A DNA stretch of 64,000 nt. It comes from an uncultured Paracoccaceae bacterium (GTDB lineage Bacteria; Pseudomonadota; Alphaproteobacteria; Rhodobacterales; Rhodobacteraceae). The stretch lies in contig CAJXSD010000006.1 of assembly GCA_913060475.1 (NCBI GenBank), positions 1-64,000 of the forward strand, in the 5' to 3' direction. The position numbers and the translations under genes are program-made. Shown here one piece after another: positions 31,812-40,640 of this stretch (within the stretch, counting starts at the first letter, position 1; each line of letters opens with the position of its first letter). The notes beneath the pieces are model-generated. The model did no database searches and was not told the DNA's origin. It saw nothing but the letters and a program-made list of their open reading frames with translations.

Positions 31812-34115
31812 ATGCAATTCAAACAGCGGTTTCATCGAACAGGGCGTGGCAAGATTTTGGCAGCGGCTTTGGTCGCGTCAGTCAGCTTTGCGCAGGCGAC
31901 ACAGGCGCAAAATTTCACCCTGGGTGGGATCAATGTTGTCGGGAACAAACGCATTGAAACATCGACCATCCAAACCTATGCGGGGTTGGAACCTGGCCAA
32001 TCGGTATCGATGGGGGATTTGAACGCCGCCTATCAGCGTATTTTGGACAGCGGCCTGTTTGAAACCGTTGAAATGACCCCGCGCGGCAATCAGGTTGTGA
32101 TTGAAGTCAAAGAATACCCAACCATCAACCGCATCAATTTCGAAGGCAACCAACGTTTGGGCGACGAAGTGCTCAGCAGCTTGGTCCAGTCGCGCCCGCG
32201 TTTGGTGTTTAACCCCAAAACAGCCGAGGCCGACCGCGCCGCCATTGCCAAAGCCTATGCCGACAGCGGCCGCTTGGCGGCAAAAATTACCCCTAAAATT
32301 ATTCGCCAATCTGACAACCGTGTGGATTTGGTGTTCGAAGTGTTCGAAGGCGGTATTGTTGAAATCGCAAAAATCGGGTTTGTCGGAAACAAAGCCTATT
32401 CCGATGGCAGGTTGCGTCGTGTTTTGGGGACCAAACAGGCGGGATTGTTTCGTACATTTGTGAAATCTGACACCTTTATCGCGGATCGAATCGAATTTGA
32501 TAAACAGGTTCTGACCGATTTTTACCAATCCCGCGGTTATGTTGATTTCCGCGTCAATAACGTGAATGCGGAACTGGCCCAAGAGAAAGACGCTTATTTC
32601 CTGAATTTCAACATCCGCGAAGGTCAGCAATTCAAATTCGGCGCGGTGCGTGTCACCTCGGATCTGCGCGACGTGGATGCGGCCGATTTTCAGGCGGCAT
32701 TGAAATTGGACAGCGGCGATGTTTATTCGCCCCTTGCCTTGGAAAACAACATTTCCCGTCTGGAACGCAAGGCGATGTTGGATGGGCTGGATTTCGTCCG
32801 TGTGACACCGCGTGTGACCCGCAATGATCGCGATTTGACGCTGGATGTTGATTTCGTTTTGGAACGCGGCGAACGCATTTTTGTGGAACGGATCGATATT
32901 TCTGGCAATACCGCAACATTGGACCAGGTGATCCGCCGCCAATTCCGCGTGGCCGAAGGCGACCCGTTTAACCCGCGCGAAATTCGTGCGGCCGCTGAGC
33001 GCATTCGCGCCTTGGGATTTTTCGGATCCTCGGATGTCAACGCCCGCGAAGGGTCGTCGCCTGAACAGGTGATCGTCGATGTTAAGGTGTCAGAACAGCC
33101 CACAGGGAACCTGTCATTCGGGGCGACCTATTCGGTCAGCTCGGGCGCGGGGTTGTTGTTGGAATATTCCGAACGCAATTTCTTGGGCCGTGGTCAGCAG
33201 CTGAATTTTGCGGTCAACAGCGGCGTGGACAACCGCCTGTATGAATTGAAATTTGCAGAACCTGCATTTTTGCATGACGATTTGCGCTTTGGTCTGGATT
33301 TGTCGTTCAAGGAAACCGACAATCAAAATGCGGCCTATGATACCCGCGTCGCGCGGTTCCAACCCAGTTTGACATTCCCAATCAGTGCCGCGTCGAAATT
33401 ATCAGTACGCACATCGGCCGAATATTCTGAATTGAGCGATGCGGGAACCGTGGGCGATGTGGTGGCCGCAGATGTGGCGCGCGGGCGGGTGAACAATGTG
33501 TCTTTGGGATATACCCTTACCTATGATACCCGTCTGACTGCGCTGGATAGTAAAGCAGGCGTATTGTTTCAAATCGGCCAAGATTTTGGCGGGCTAGATG
33601 GCGGGGATCGTCACATCCAAACCACTGGCCGTGTGATCGCCCAGAACAAAGTGTGGAACGAAGAATTAACCCTGCGTGCCACGGTTGAGGCGGGGTTATT
33701 GTCCTATCAAACCGGGTCCAGCCGCGTGACGGACCGGTTTTTCCTAGGCCCATCCAAATTGCGCGGATTTTACCCCGCCGGCGTTGGCCCGCGTGAAGTG
33801 TACGGCGCAATCAATGATGCCTTGGGCGGCGAACGGTTCGCGGTTGCCCGCCTAGAGGCCGAGTTCCCCATCGGCCTGCCCGAGGAATACGGGATTTCGG
33901 GCGGTGTATTTTACGACATCGGCAACCTGTGGTCATCGGGGGCATCGGATAATGATATCTTGTATGACGATGGTGCATGGCGGCACGTGGTCGGGGCGTC
34001 GATTTTCTGGAATACCCCGATTGGTCCATTGCGGTTCAACTTTACCAATGCGGTCAAAAAACAGTCGATGGACGAAGAGCAAACCTTTGACCTGACATTT
34101 GCGACAGGGTTCTAA
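31812..34115 (+). CDS. bamA: Outer membrane assembly factor BamA
   Basis: Core of the BAM machine that folds beta-barrels into the outer membrane. The 767-aa precursor has a signal peptide ending in ATQA about residue 30, five POTRA domains (about 32-430; first one starts NFTLGGINVVGNKRI) and a C-terminal barrel with the VTDRFFLGPSKLRGF-type loop-6 motif containing RGF; the last residue is Phe. AGGAG upstream fits the ATG at 31812. The stop overlaps skp (TAATG). Confidence 0.95.
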   Translation: MQFKQRFHRTGRGKILAAALVASVSFAQATQAQNFTLGGINVVGNKRIETSTIQTYAGLEPGQSVSMGDLNAAYQRILDSGLFETVEMTPRGNQVVIEVKEYPTINRINFEGNQRLGDEVLSSLVQSRPRLVFNPKTAEADRAAIAKAYADSGRLAAKITPKIIRQSDNRVDLVFEVFEGGIVEIAKIGFVGNKAYSDGRLRRVLGTKQAGLFRTFVKSDTFIADRIEFDKQVLTDFYQSRGYVDFRVNNVNAELAQEKDAYFLNFNIREGQQFKFGAVRVTSDLRDVDAADFQAALKLDSGDVYSPLALENNISRLERKAMLDGLDFVRVTPRVTRNDRDLTLDVDFVLERGERIFVERIDISGNTATLDQVIRRQFRVAEGDPFNPREIRAAAERIRALGFFGSSDVNAREGSSPEQVIVDVKVSEQPTGNLSFGATYSVSSGAGLLLEYSERNFLGRGQQLNFAVNSGVDNRLYELKFAEPAFLHDDLRFGLDLSFKETDNQNAAYDTRVARFQPSLTFPISAASKLSVRTSAEYSELSDAGTVGDVVAADVARGRVNNVSLGYTLTYDTRLTALDSKAGVLFQIGQDFGGLDGGDRHIQTTGRVIAQNKVWNEELTLRATVEAGLLSYQTGSSRVTDRFFLGPSKLRGFYPAGVGPREVYGAINDALGGERFAVARLEAEFPIGLPEEYGISGGVFYDIGNLWSSGASDNDILYDDGAWRHVVGASIFWNTPIGPLRFNFTNAVKKQSMDEEQTFDLTFATGF

Positions 34116-34666
34116 TGATCCGTTTCGTGATCATAGCCGCGCTGGCGCTGGGGCTGTTTGCAGCCCCGCCGCGCGGGATGGCGCAGGACGGGGCCAAGCC
34201 GGTTTTGACCATCGATTGGCTGACCTTTTTGCGCGAAACCCAATACGGACGCAGGCTGGCCGCCGAATTTCAGGCGGAAAAGGATGCCTTGCAGGCGGAA
34301 TGGGATCGGATCGAATTAGAGTTATCGCAAGAAGAAGAAGAGTTGGTACGCCAGCGCCAAATCGTGTCCGCAGAAGAGTTCCGCGCATTGTCCAAGGCCT
34401 TTGACCAGAAAGTGATTGCCGTGCGCCGTGAACAACGCGAACGCCGCGCGGAATTGCCCGAAAAGGAAATGGCCTATAGCCGCGCGTTATTGCAAGCCGC
34501 TGGGCCGATTTTATTTGATCTGGTGCAACAAAACGGGGCATCGGTTTTGATCGACAAACGCAATGTTTTGGTGGACTTATCCTCGGTTGATGTCACACGC
34601 CAAGCGATCGAGGAAATGGATCGCCGCATCGGGGATGGTCGCACACAAACCCCAACCACAGAATGA
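34115..34666 (+). CDS. skp: Periplasmic OmpH/Skp-like chaperone
   Basis: A 183-aa chaperone that escorts unfolded outer-membrane proteins. Signal peptide 1-24 (cleavage after GMAQ or MA), then VLTIDWLTFLRETQYGRR (OmpH start) and a long charged coiled coil (about 50-130; EWDRIELELSQEEEELVRQR) that forms the tentacles. It overlaps bamA by one base, so chaperone and receptor are made together. Confidence 0.87.
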   Translation: MIRFVIIAALALGLFAAPPRGMAQDGAKPVLTIDWLTFLRETQYGRRLAAEFQAEKDALQAEWDRIELELSQEEEELVRQRQIVSAEEFRALSKAFDQKVIAVRREQRERRAELPEKEMAYSRALLQAAGPILFDLVQQNGASVLIDKRNVLVDLSSVDVTRQAIEEMDRRIGDGRTQTPTTE

Positions 34667-34730
34667 ACCGCTTGCGCCATGCGCCTAGGCTTGCTAGGGA
34701 CTGTGCAAACTATACAAAAGGATCTGTTTC

Positions 34731-35198
34731 ATGACCGAGGACCTAAAGACAGCTGACATCCAGTTGATCCAACGCATCTTGCCCCACCGGTATCCGTTTT
34801 TGTTGGTGGACCGTGTGGTTGATATCAATGGTACAGCCTCGGCCACGGGGATCAAAAACGTGACCATGAACGAACCCCATTTTCAGGGCCATTTCCCTGG
34901 TACGCCCATCATGCCCGGTGTCACAATCGTCGAGGCGATGGCGCAAACAGCGGCTGTCATGGTTGGCACATCTCTGGGTCTGGCAGACAAGGAAATGTTG
35001 ATTTATTTCATGGGCATCGACAAATGCAAATTCCGCCGCAAGGTCATTCCGGGCGACGTGTTGGAAATGAAATTAGAAACCCTGCGCGGCAAACCCGGTG
35101 GCAAGGTTTGGAAATTCCAGGGCGTGGCCACCGTTGATGGCGAAATGGCGGCCGAGGCCGAATTCACCGCGATGATGGATTTGCCACAAGGGGCATAA
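34731..35198 (+). CDS. fabZ: 3-hydroxyacyl-ACP dehydratase FabZ
   Basis: Dehydrates 3-hydroxyacyl-ACP in fatty acid elongation. The 155-aa hot-dog protein has the catalytic His in [14 protein letters not shown] and the Glu in [13 protein letters not shown]. Genome context with lpxA reflects competition for the same hydroxyacyl-ACP pool. lpxD, often between skp and fabZ, is absent; the gap (34667-34730) is only 64 bases. Confidence 0.95.
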   Translation: MTEDLKTADIQLIQRILPHRYPFLLVDRVVDINGTASATGIKNVTMNEPHFQGHFPGTPIMPGVTIVEAMAQTAAVMVGTSLGLADKEMLIYFMGIDKCKFRRKVIPGDVLEMKLETLRGKPGGKVWKFQGVATVDGEMAAEAEFTAMMDLPQGA

Positions 35199-35199
35199 T

Positions 35200-35988
35200 A
35201 TGCACAACGCAGACATTCATCCGTCAGCTGTGATCGAACAGGGTGCCGTCATTGGACAGGGCTGTTCGATTGGGCCATTTTGTCATATCGGGCCCAACGT
35301 TGTTTTGCACGACAATGTCACATTGAAAAGCCATGTTGTTGTCACAGGTCAGACGGAAATTGGGTCCGGCACGACAGTGTATTCCTTTGCCGTGTTGGGC
35401 GAAATCCCGCAGGACAAAAAATTCAACGGCGAAGAAACGCGGTTGATTATCGGCCAGCGCAACCGCATCCGCGAACATGTGACGATGAACACCGGCACCC
35501 AAGGGGGCGGCGGTGTCACACGCATCGGTGATGACGGGTTGTTTATGGCGGGCTGCCATGTGGCGCATGATGTTATTATCGGAAATCGTGTCATTTTGGT
35601 AAACTCGGCTGCTGTTGCTGGGCATTGTGTGCTAGAAGATGACGTAATTGTTGGTGGCCTGTCAGGGATCCATCAATTTGTGCGGATCGGACAGGGGGCC
35701 ATTATTGGTGCTGTGACAATGGTGACGAATGATGTGATCCCCTTTGGTCTGGTTCAGGCCCCACGTGGGGAATTGGATGGTCTGAACTTGGTCGGTTTGA
35801 AACGCAAAGGCGTTGCGCGCAGTGATATCACCGCGCTGCGGGCTGCGTTTCAAATGCTGGCTCAGGGCGAGGGGACATTCCAAAATCGTGCCAGTCGTTT
35901 GGGGGACGACACGGACAGCGATTATGTCAAACAGATTGTGAAATTCATACTTGCAGATAGTGATCGTTCATTCCTAACACCTGGATAA
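35200..35988 (+). CDS. lpxA: UDP-N-acetylglucosamine acyltransferase
   Basis: First step of lipid A synthesis, moving a 3-hydroxyacyl group onto UDP-GlcNAc. The 262-aa protein is a left-handed parallel beta helix of hexapeptide repeats (IHPSAVIEQGAVIGQGCSIG) with the catalytic His in HVAHDVIIGNRV and the C-terminal helical part (LDGLNLVGLKRKGVAR). One base separates it from fabZ. Confidence 0.95.
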   Translation: MHNADIHPSAVIEQGAVIGQGCSIGPFCHIGPNVVLHDNVTLKSHVVVTGQTEIGSGTTVYSFAVLGEIPQDKKFNGEETRLIIGQRNRIREHVTMNTGTQGGGGVTRIGDDGLFMAGCHVAHDVIIGNRVILVNSAAVAGHCVLEDDVIVGGLSGIHQFVRIGQGAIIGAVTMVTNDVIPFGLVQAPRGELDGLNLVGLKRKGVARSDITALRAAFQMLAQGEGTFQNRASRLGDDTDSDYVKQIVKFILADSDRSFLTPG

Positions 35989-35991
35989 ATT

Positions 35992-36813
35992 ATGCCCCAA
36001 ACCATTGCCATTCTATCGGGATCCGGCCAACTGCCGGTGATGATCCATCAACGCTATGCGGGGGCAATTGGAGTGACCTTTGCCGGGGCGGATCACAAAT
36101 TATCCCGTGATACGGGCGTTGTGGTGGAACATCGCTTTGAACGGATGGGCGATTTGTTTGACGATCTTCACAGGCGTGGTGTAACCGATATTGTGATGGC
36201 CGGGGCCATGTCGCGTCCTGAATTCGACACGGACAGGTTGGATACCTTTACCGCCAATCTGTTGCCCAATTTGGCCCAAGCGATGAGCAAGGGCGACGAT
36301 AACGTGTTGCGATTTTTGATCCAGATGATCGAAGGGCAGGGGTTTAAGGTCGTCGGCGCGCATGAATTGATCCCCGAACTGACCCTGCCGGCCGGTATTT
36401 ACAGCGGTGATCCCCATCTTGAGGCGCATTTGCGCGATATCGCCATTGGCGACAAGATCCTGGATACGCTTGCACCCTTTGACATCGGTCAGGCCGTTGT
36501 CATCGAAGGGGGGCTGACCCTGGGCATAGAAACATTGCAGGGCACCAAGGCATTGCTGGACTTTGTCGCACATTCAAACCCGAAACTGCGCCGCAATCCG
36601 CGCGGTGTGTTGATTAAACGGCCCAAAACGGGTCAGGATCTGCGTGTTGATATGCCCGCGATTGGCCCATCCACCATTGACCAGGTGGTCGACGCTGGTC
36701 TGGCTGGCATCGTTATTGCACCCGATCGTGTTGTTGTGGTCGACCGCGATACTGTATTGGCCAAGGCTAAGGATAAGGGTGTATTTATTTGGGCAAAGGA
36801 TCCCACATGTTAA
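35992..36813 (+). CDS. lpxI: UDP-2,3-diacylglucosamine pyrophosphatase LpxI
   Basis: Cleaves UDP-diacylglucosamine to lipid X; alphaproteobacteria use LpxI (DUF1009) where enterics use LpxH. The 273-aa protein begins AILSGSGQLPVMI and has DIVMAGAMSRPEF, VVGAHELIPELTLPAG and VVIEGGLTLGIETLQGTKAL in two blocks, matching LpxI. It starts 3 bases after lpxA and overlaps lpxB by 7. Confidence 0.92.
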   Translation: MPQTIAILSGSGQLPVMIHQRYAGAIGVTFAGADHKLSRDTGVVVEHRFERMGDLFDDLHRRGVTDIVMAGAMSRPEFDTDRLDTFTANLLPNLAQAMSKGDDNVLRFLIQMIEGQGFKVVGAHELIPELTLPAGIYSGDPHLEAHLRDIAIGDKILDTLAPFDIGQAVVIEGGLTLGIETLQGTKALLDFVAHSNPKLRRNPRGVLIKRPKTGQDLRVDMPAIGPSTIDQVVDAGLAGIVIAPDRVVVVDRDTVLAKAKDKGVFIWAKDPTC

Positions 36814-37970
36814 AAATCGCCATGATTGCAGGCGAAGCATCAGGCGATAAATTGGGCGCGGCCATGATTGACGGGTTTGACGCGCTGCTGGATCAGCCTG
36901 CCGATTTCATCGGCGTAGGCGGGCCGTTGATGATGGACCGTGGCATGGACAGCCTGTTTGATATGTCCGAACTGTCCGTCATGGGGATTGTTGAAATCCT
37001 TAAACAATATCGCCATCTAAAACAGCGTTTAGACCAATGCGCCGCGTTTGTTCTGGAACAGCAACCGGATGTGTTGATCACCATCGATGCCCCCGAATTT
37101 TCATTGCGGCTGGCAGAAATCGTTAAATCGAAATCCGACATTCCCACGGTGCACTATGTGGCCCCCACGGTCTGGGCGTGGCGGCCCAAACGTGCGGAAA
37201 AAATGGCCAAATTCATCGACCATGTGTTGGCTCTGTTCCCCTTTGAACCCCCCTATATGCACGAAGCAGACATGAGCTGTGATTTTGTGGGCCATCCCGT
37301 GACCCACGAACCCTTGGCCACAGATCAGGACATCACAGATTTTCGCACCCATTTCGATTTGGGCGATGCGCCTGTGGCCCTGGTGCTGCCCGGGTCGCGC
37401 AAATCCGAAGTCAAACGCCTGCTGCCAGTGTTCCACAAGGCGATGGTACAAACCAGCCAAACACACCGCGATTTACAATGGGTTTTGCCCACAACCCAGC
37501 ATGTGGCCGGATTGGTTCATCAAATGACCGCACGGTGGGAACAAAGGCCAATCATCATAGATCCGCGCGACATTGATATCAATTTTGCCCGCCGTATGAA
37601 ACGCGCGGCCTTTCGCACCGCTGATATTGCCTTGGCGGCCTCGGGGACGGTTTCGTTGGAATTGGCGGCGAACGGGACGCCGATGGTCATCGCCTATAAC
37701 ATGGGCTGGTTGTCGCGCCAGATCATTGGGCGCATGTTGTTAACGGATACGGTCACATTGGTCAATCTGGTGTCCGGTGATCGCAGTATTCCGGAATTTA
37801 TTGGCCAGAACTGCCGCCCCGATTACATCGCCGAAGCCCTGTCCAAGGTGTTGCACAACAGTGCTGATCAAGACATCGCAATGGCCAAAACCATGCAAGC
37901 TCTGGGTCGCAATGGAATGGACCCGGGCACGCGTGCCGCAAAGTCCGTGTTGGATTTTCTGGGGCCATAA
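36807..37970 (+). CDS. lpxB: Lipid-A-disaccharide synthase
   Basis: Joins lipid X and UDP-diacylglucosamine to the lipid A disaccharide. The 387-aa GT19 protein begins MLKIAMIAGEASGDKLGA; VHYVAPTVWAWRPKRA, LVLPGSRKSEV and ALAASGTVSLELAANGTPMV are family motifs. AAAGGA inside the end of lpxI sets the ATG at 36807. It is the last gene of the run. Confidence 0.95.
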   Translation: MLKIAMIAGEASGDKLGAAMIDGFDALLDQPADFIGVGGPLMMDRGMDSLFDMSELSVMGIVEILKQYRHLKQRLDQCAAFVLEQQPDVLITIDAPEFSLRLAEIVKSKSDIPTVHYVAPTVWAWRPKRAEKMAKFIDHVLALFPFEPPYMHEADMSCDFVGHPVTHEPLATDQDITDFRTHFDLGDAPVALVLPGSRKSEVKRLLPVFHKAMVQTSQTHRDLQWVLPTTQHVAGLVHQMTARWEQRPIIIDPRDIDINFARRMKRAAFRTADIALAASGTVSLELAANGTPMVIAYNMGWLSRQIIGRMLLTDTVTLVNLVSGDRSIPEFIGQNCRPDYIAEALSKVLHNSADQDIAMAKTMQALGRNGMDPGTRAAKSVLDFLGP

Positions 37971-37973
37971 CCG

Positions 37974-37993
37974 GCGGCTGGCCCCATGGCCGC
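37974..37993. terminator. Weak hairpin between lpxB and ialB
   Basis: GCGGC (37974-37978) and GCCGC (37989-37993) with further pairing in the loop, between two convergent genes. On the forward strand the tail is TTGGAATTTATT. Plausible but weak terminator. Confidence 0.35.
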
Positions 37994-38000
37994 TTGGAAT

Positions 38001-38603
38001 TTATTGAACTGATGCCAGTTTGTTAAACATGGCTGTAAACCCAATCAATGACACAGGCAGGATCAGTTGCTGATCAGGTTGCAAAATATGGCTGATCGCC
38101 ATTGTAATTTCGCGGCCCTGTTTCAAATCATCCAGATCGGATTGATCAAAGCCGACGCGCACAACACATCCCGATTTATTGCAATAGGAATAGGGATATT
38201 CCTTGGCTTTGGTATCGCTATATTCAATAATCAGCGGCGCGGTCAGCAGGGTTTCCAGCGGCACCAGAATTGTGGCACCGGCAACGGCCGGTTCGTTCGG
38301 GGGCAGGGGAAACATTGAAATTTCGGCGATTGGGTTGCCTTCCTCTCGGACCAACAGTTGGAACATTTCGCAAGGATCGTTACCTGTTTCAGTCGTGACA
38401 CAGCGAATGGCCCAATCGTCTTGGCGTTCGACAATATAGGGTTGGCCAATTTCGCGTTTGGGTTGCAACGGCTTGCCCAGAGACAGGCCCGAGGCCTCTT
38501 GTGCGAATGATGCCGATGGCATCACAAAAACCAGAATAAGGGCCAAGAGATTTAGGCCAAAAAATTTCCACATTGTCTTGATCGCTTTGTTATCAGAATC
38601 CAT
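38001..38603 (-). CDS. Invasion-associated locus B (IalB) family secreted protein
   Basis: A 200-aa secreted protein. After the signal segment (KFFGLNLLALILVFVMPSASFA) comes YIVERQDDWAIRCVTTETG, the typical IalB opening, and later LLTAPLIIEY and CNKSGCVVRVGFD, with two cysteine pairs likely forming disulfides. Named for a Bartonella factor, but in free-living Rhodobacterales it is a periplasmic protein of unknown role. Start is uncertain: ATG at 38603 or at 38573 (190 aa). Two terminators of putative small RNAs lie upstream. Confidence 0.78.
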   Translation of the reverse strand: MDSDNKAIKTMWKFFGLNLLALILVFVMPSASFAQEASGLSLGKPLQPKREIGQPYIVERQDDWAIRCVTTETGNDPCEMFQLLVREEGNPIAEISMFPLPPNEPAVAGATILVPLETLLTAPLIIEYSDTKAKEYPYSYCNKSGCVVRVGFDQSDLDDLKQGREITMAISHILQPDQQLILPVSLIGFTAMFNKLASVQ

Positions 38604-38700
38604 AGGCGCAGCATGCAAATTTATTGAACCAAGCACAAGGCAATCGCAGTATTAAATCGCGATCGGCAGGCAGTGTCACATTAAGTTGATGGAGTATCAA

Positions 38701-38772
38701 ACGAAAAAGAGGGCCTTTTAAGCGGCCCTCTCTTATCTTTGCTTCTCTCCCCGTCGGACTGGCCGACTTATG
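38701..38772 (-). ncRNA. Putative small RNA upstream of ialB (sRNA 1)
   Basis: No ORF. Transcription from the promoter at 38779-38807 would give a transcript of about 70 bases with a 5' hairpin (GTCGG and CCGAC arms, 38753-38767), a purine-rich single-stranded stretch with GGGGAGAGAAG, and the terminator at 38708-38731 plus T-run. It could also be an attenuated leader of ialB, whose start is about 100 bases further on. Confidence 0.5.
38708..38731 (-). terminator. Intrinsic terminator of sRNA 1
   Basis: AGAGGGCC (38708-38715) pairs with GGCCCTCT (38724-38731) around an 8-base loop; on the minus strand it is followed by TTTTTCGTTT. A strong terminator with no coding gene directly before it. 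Confidence 0.8.
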
Positions 38773-38778
38773 AACGTG

Positions 38779-38807
38779 ACGCTACGAAACTATTTGCGAT
38801 CGGTCAA
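38779..38807 (-). promoter_or_regulatory. Putative promoter of sRNA 1
   Basis: On the minus strand TTGACC (38807-38802), a 17-base spacer and TAGCGT (38784-38779). The -35 is good and the -10 modest. Spacing to the terminator gives a 70-base RNA. Confidence 0.45.
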
Positions 38808-38846
38808 CAGTGTTTTTGCGTTTCTGGGCAAAATTGCGGCAAAGAC

Positions 38847-38871
38847 AAAAAAGGCCGCGCAACGCGCGACC
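38847..38871 (-). terminator. Intrinsic terminator of sRNA 2
   Basis: On the minus strand GGTCGCGC, loop GTT, GCGCGGCC (one G-U pair), then TTTTTTGTCTTT. A strong terminator in a gene-free stretch. Confidence 0.75.
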
Positions 38872-38916
38872 AGTCTGACAGGGAGGACGTCGCCCAAACC
38901 AATTCACGGTCTGAGC
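38847..38916 (-). ncRNA. Putative second small RNA (sRNA 2)
   Basis: A second minus-strand intrinsic terminator ends a stretch without ORFs. The transcript would include GACGTCCTCCCTGTC, a pyrimidine-rich anti-Shine-Dalgarno-like motif of the type found in loops of rhodobacterial CcsR-class sRNAs. A possible -10 (TAGTCT, 38928-38923) would put the 5' end near 38916; I see no good -35, so the left boundary is a guess. Confidence 0.35.
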
Positions 38917-38984
38917 AAAGTTAGACTAGCGCTTATCTCTTAAGATTGTATGTTTGATACGTTACAGAGATAAGGATGACAGGG

Positions 38985-40553
38985 ATGGCGTCAGAAATTT
39001 TGATCGGGGGCGGTGCGCAGGATTATGCCACGCCACAGAAAATAAAGTTAAAATATGCCAATCGGCATGGGCTGATTGCGGGCGCGACCGGAACCGGCAA
39101 AACAGTGACCCTGCAAATCATGGCTGAGGAATTCTCAAAATGCGGGGTTCCGGTGTTTATGGCCGATGTCAAAGGCGATTTAGCCGGACTGGCCGCCGCG
39201 GGGTCAACGGAATTCAAGCTGCATGACGTCTTTCAAAAACGGGTCGACACAATCGGGATCGCGGATTTTCAATATCAGGCATTCCCGACGGTATTTTGGG
39301 ATTTGTTTGGCGAATCGGGACATCCGATTCGAACCACATTGGCTGAAATGGGCCCCCTGATCCTGTCGCGCCTGCTTGAGCTGAGCGACGCGCAAGAAGG
39401 CGTGATCAACATCGCCTATCGCCTGGCCGACGAAGAGGGGCTGGCGTTGTTGGACCTAAAAGATCTGCAACGCATGTTGGTTTGGATGGGGGAAAACAGC
39501 CGTGAATTGACCCTGCGCTATGGCAATATTGCAGCCAGCACCATTGGCAGCATTCAACGACAGTTGCTGATTTTGGAAAACCAGGGGGCGGCGGATTTCT
39601 TTGGTGAACCGGCGCTGGATCTGTCGGACATGATGCGGGTGGATGCCACAGGGCGCGGGCAGGTCAATATTCTGGCGGCTGATAAATTGATGGCCACGCC
39701 GAAACTCTATGCCACATTCCTGTTGTGGCTGTTGTCAGAATTATTCGAAACCCTGCCCGAGGTGGGCGACCCTGAAAAGCCCAAACTGGTGTTTTTCTTT
39801 GACGAAGCGCATTTGTTGTTTGACGACGCGCCCAAGGCCTTGGTCGATAAGGTGGAACAGGTGGCCCGTTTGATCCGATCCAAAGGGGTTGGTGTGTATT
39901 TTGTTACCCAAAGTCCCGATGACATCCCCGAGGATATTTTGGGCCAGTTGGGCAACCGTGTGCAACATGCCTTGCGCGCTTATACAGCCCGCGATCAACA
40001 AGCGTTGCGCCGCGCGGCCCAGACCTATCGTGTCGGCCCCGATATGAACATAGAAGAGGCGATTTTGCAGGTGGGCGTGGGCGAGGCTGTCACATCATTT
40101 TTGGGGGACAAGGGTATTCCTGGGTTCGCAACCCGCACCCTGATCCGGCCACCGCAATCGCAATTGGGCCCCATCCCCGATGGACAGCGCATTGGCATTA
40201 TTCAAGCCACTGATTTAGAGGAAAAGTACCGACAGGTGCTAGATCGTGTCTCTGCCTATGAGATCTTGACCCAACGCGCCGAAGCGGCGGCTGCAGCGGC
40301 GGCAGAGGTGGCCGAAGAGGCACGCCCTGCAGAGGATATGGACGATCCCGCAGACAGGCGGGTTTATAACTCTGCGCGCCGCATTGGGGGCGCGGGATCT
40401 GCACGGCGGTTATCGTCGACATCACGTGGACGGCCCAATGACCCCAGCAGTATTGGCGACGCGCTGGGACGGACATTGGTCAAGGAATTGGCGGGCACCA
40501 CGGGCCGGCGAATTATACGCGGCGTTTTGGGGGGATTGTTCAAACGGCGTTAG
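38985..40553 (+). CDS. HerA-like ATPase (DUF853/YjgR family)
   Basis: A 522-aa ATPase of the HerA/FtsK superfamily. Walker A is GATGTGKT at 33-40, Walker B LVFFFDEAHLLF near 270, followed by RSKGVGVYFVTQSPDDIPE, the sensor region. The C-terminus has an Ala/Glu-rich stretch and ends basic (LGGLFKRR). Archaeal HerA works with NurA in end resection, but no nuclease is adjacent and the bacterial role is unknown. Start: ATG at 38985 with AAGG nine bases upstream; the ATG at 38976 is too close to that site. Confidence 0.85.
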   Translation: MASEILIGGGAQDYATPQKIKLKYANRHGLIAGATGTGKTVTLQIMAEEFSKCGVPVFMADVKGDLAGLAAAGSTEFKLHDVFQKRVDTIGIADFQYQAFPTVFWDLFGESGHPIRTTLAEMGPLILSRLLELSDAQEGVINIAYRLADEEGLALLDLKDLQRMLVWMGENSRELTLRYGNIAASTIGSIQRQLLILENQGAADFFGEPALDLSDMMRVDATGRGQVNILAADKLMATPKLYATFLLWLLSELFETLPEVGDPEKPKLVFFFDEAHLLFDDAPKALVDKVEQVARLIRSKGVGVYFVTQSPDDIPEDILGQLGNRVQHALRAYTARDQQALRRAAQTYRVGPDMNIEEAILQVGVGEAVTSFLGDKGIPGFATRTLIRPPQSQLGPIPDGQRIGIIQATDLEEKYRQVLDRVSAYEILTQRAEAAAAAAAEVAEEARPAEDMDDPADRRVYNSARRIGGAGSARRLSSTSRGRPNDPSSIGDALGRTLVKELAGTTGRRIIRGVLGGLFKRR

Positions 40554-40569
40554 GGCGTGCTGAGCGGCC

Positions 40570-40622
40570 GGGGGGCTGTCTGCCCCCCAGACCCCCCGAG
40601 AGTATTTTGGCAAAAATGAAAG
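40570..40622 (+). repeat. Intergenic hairpin-plus-tail repeat, copy 1
   Basis: GGGGGGC (40570-40576), loop of 5, GCCCCCC (40582-40588), then ACCCCCCGAGAGTATTTTGG and a CAAAAATGAAAG end. It lies between the HerA-like gene and convergent mmsB. Related copies with the same order occur at 43855, 59962, 60121 (reversed) and, tail only, 63912. It may double as a terminator. Confidence 0.7.
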
Positions 40623-40640
40623 CCGTTTGGAGTGTGGTCG

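Noticed and set aside
31878-32942. A 354-codon open frame antisense to bamA
   Set aside because: Fully inside bamA on the other strand, with no ribosome site and no recognisable domain.
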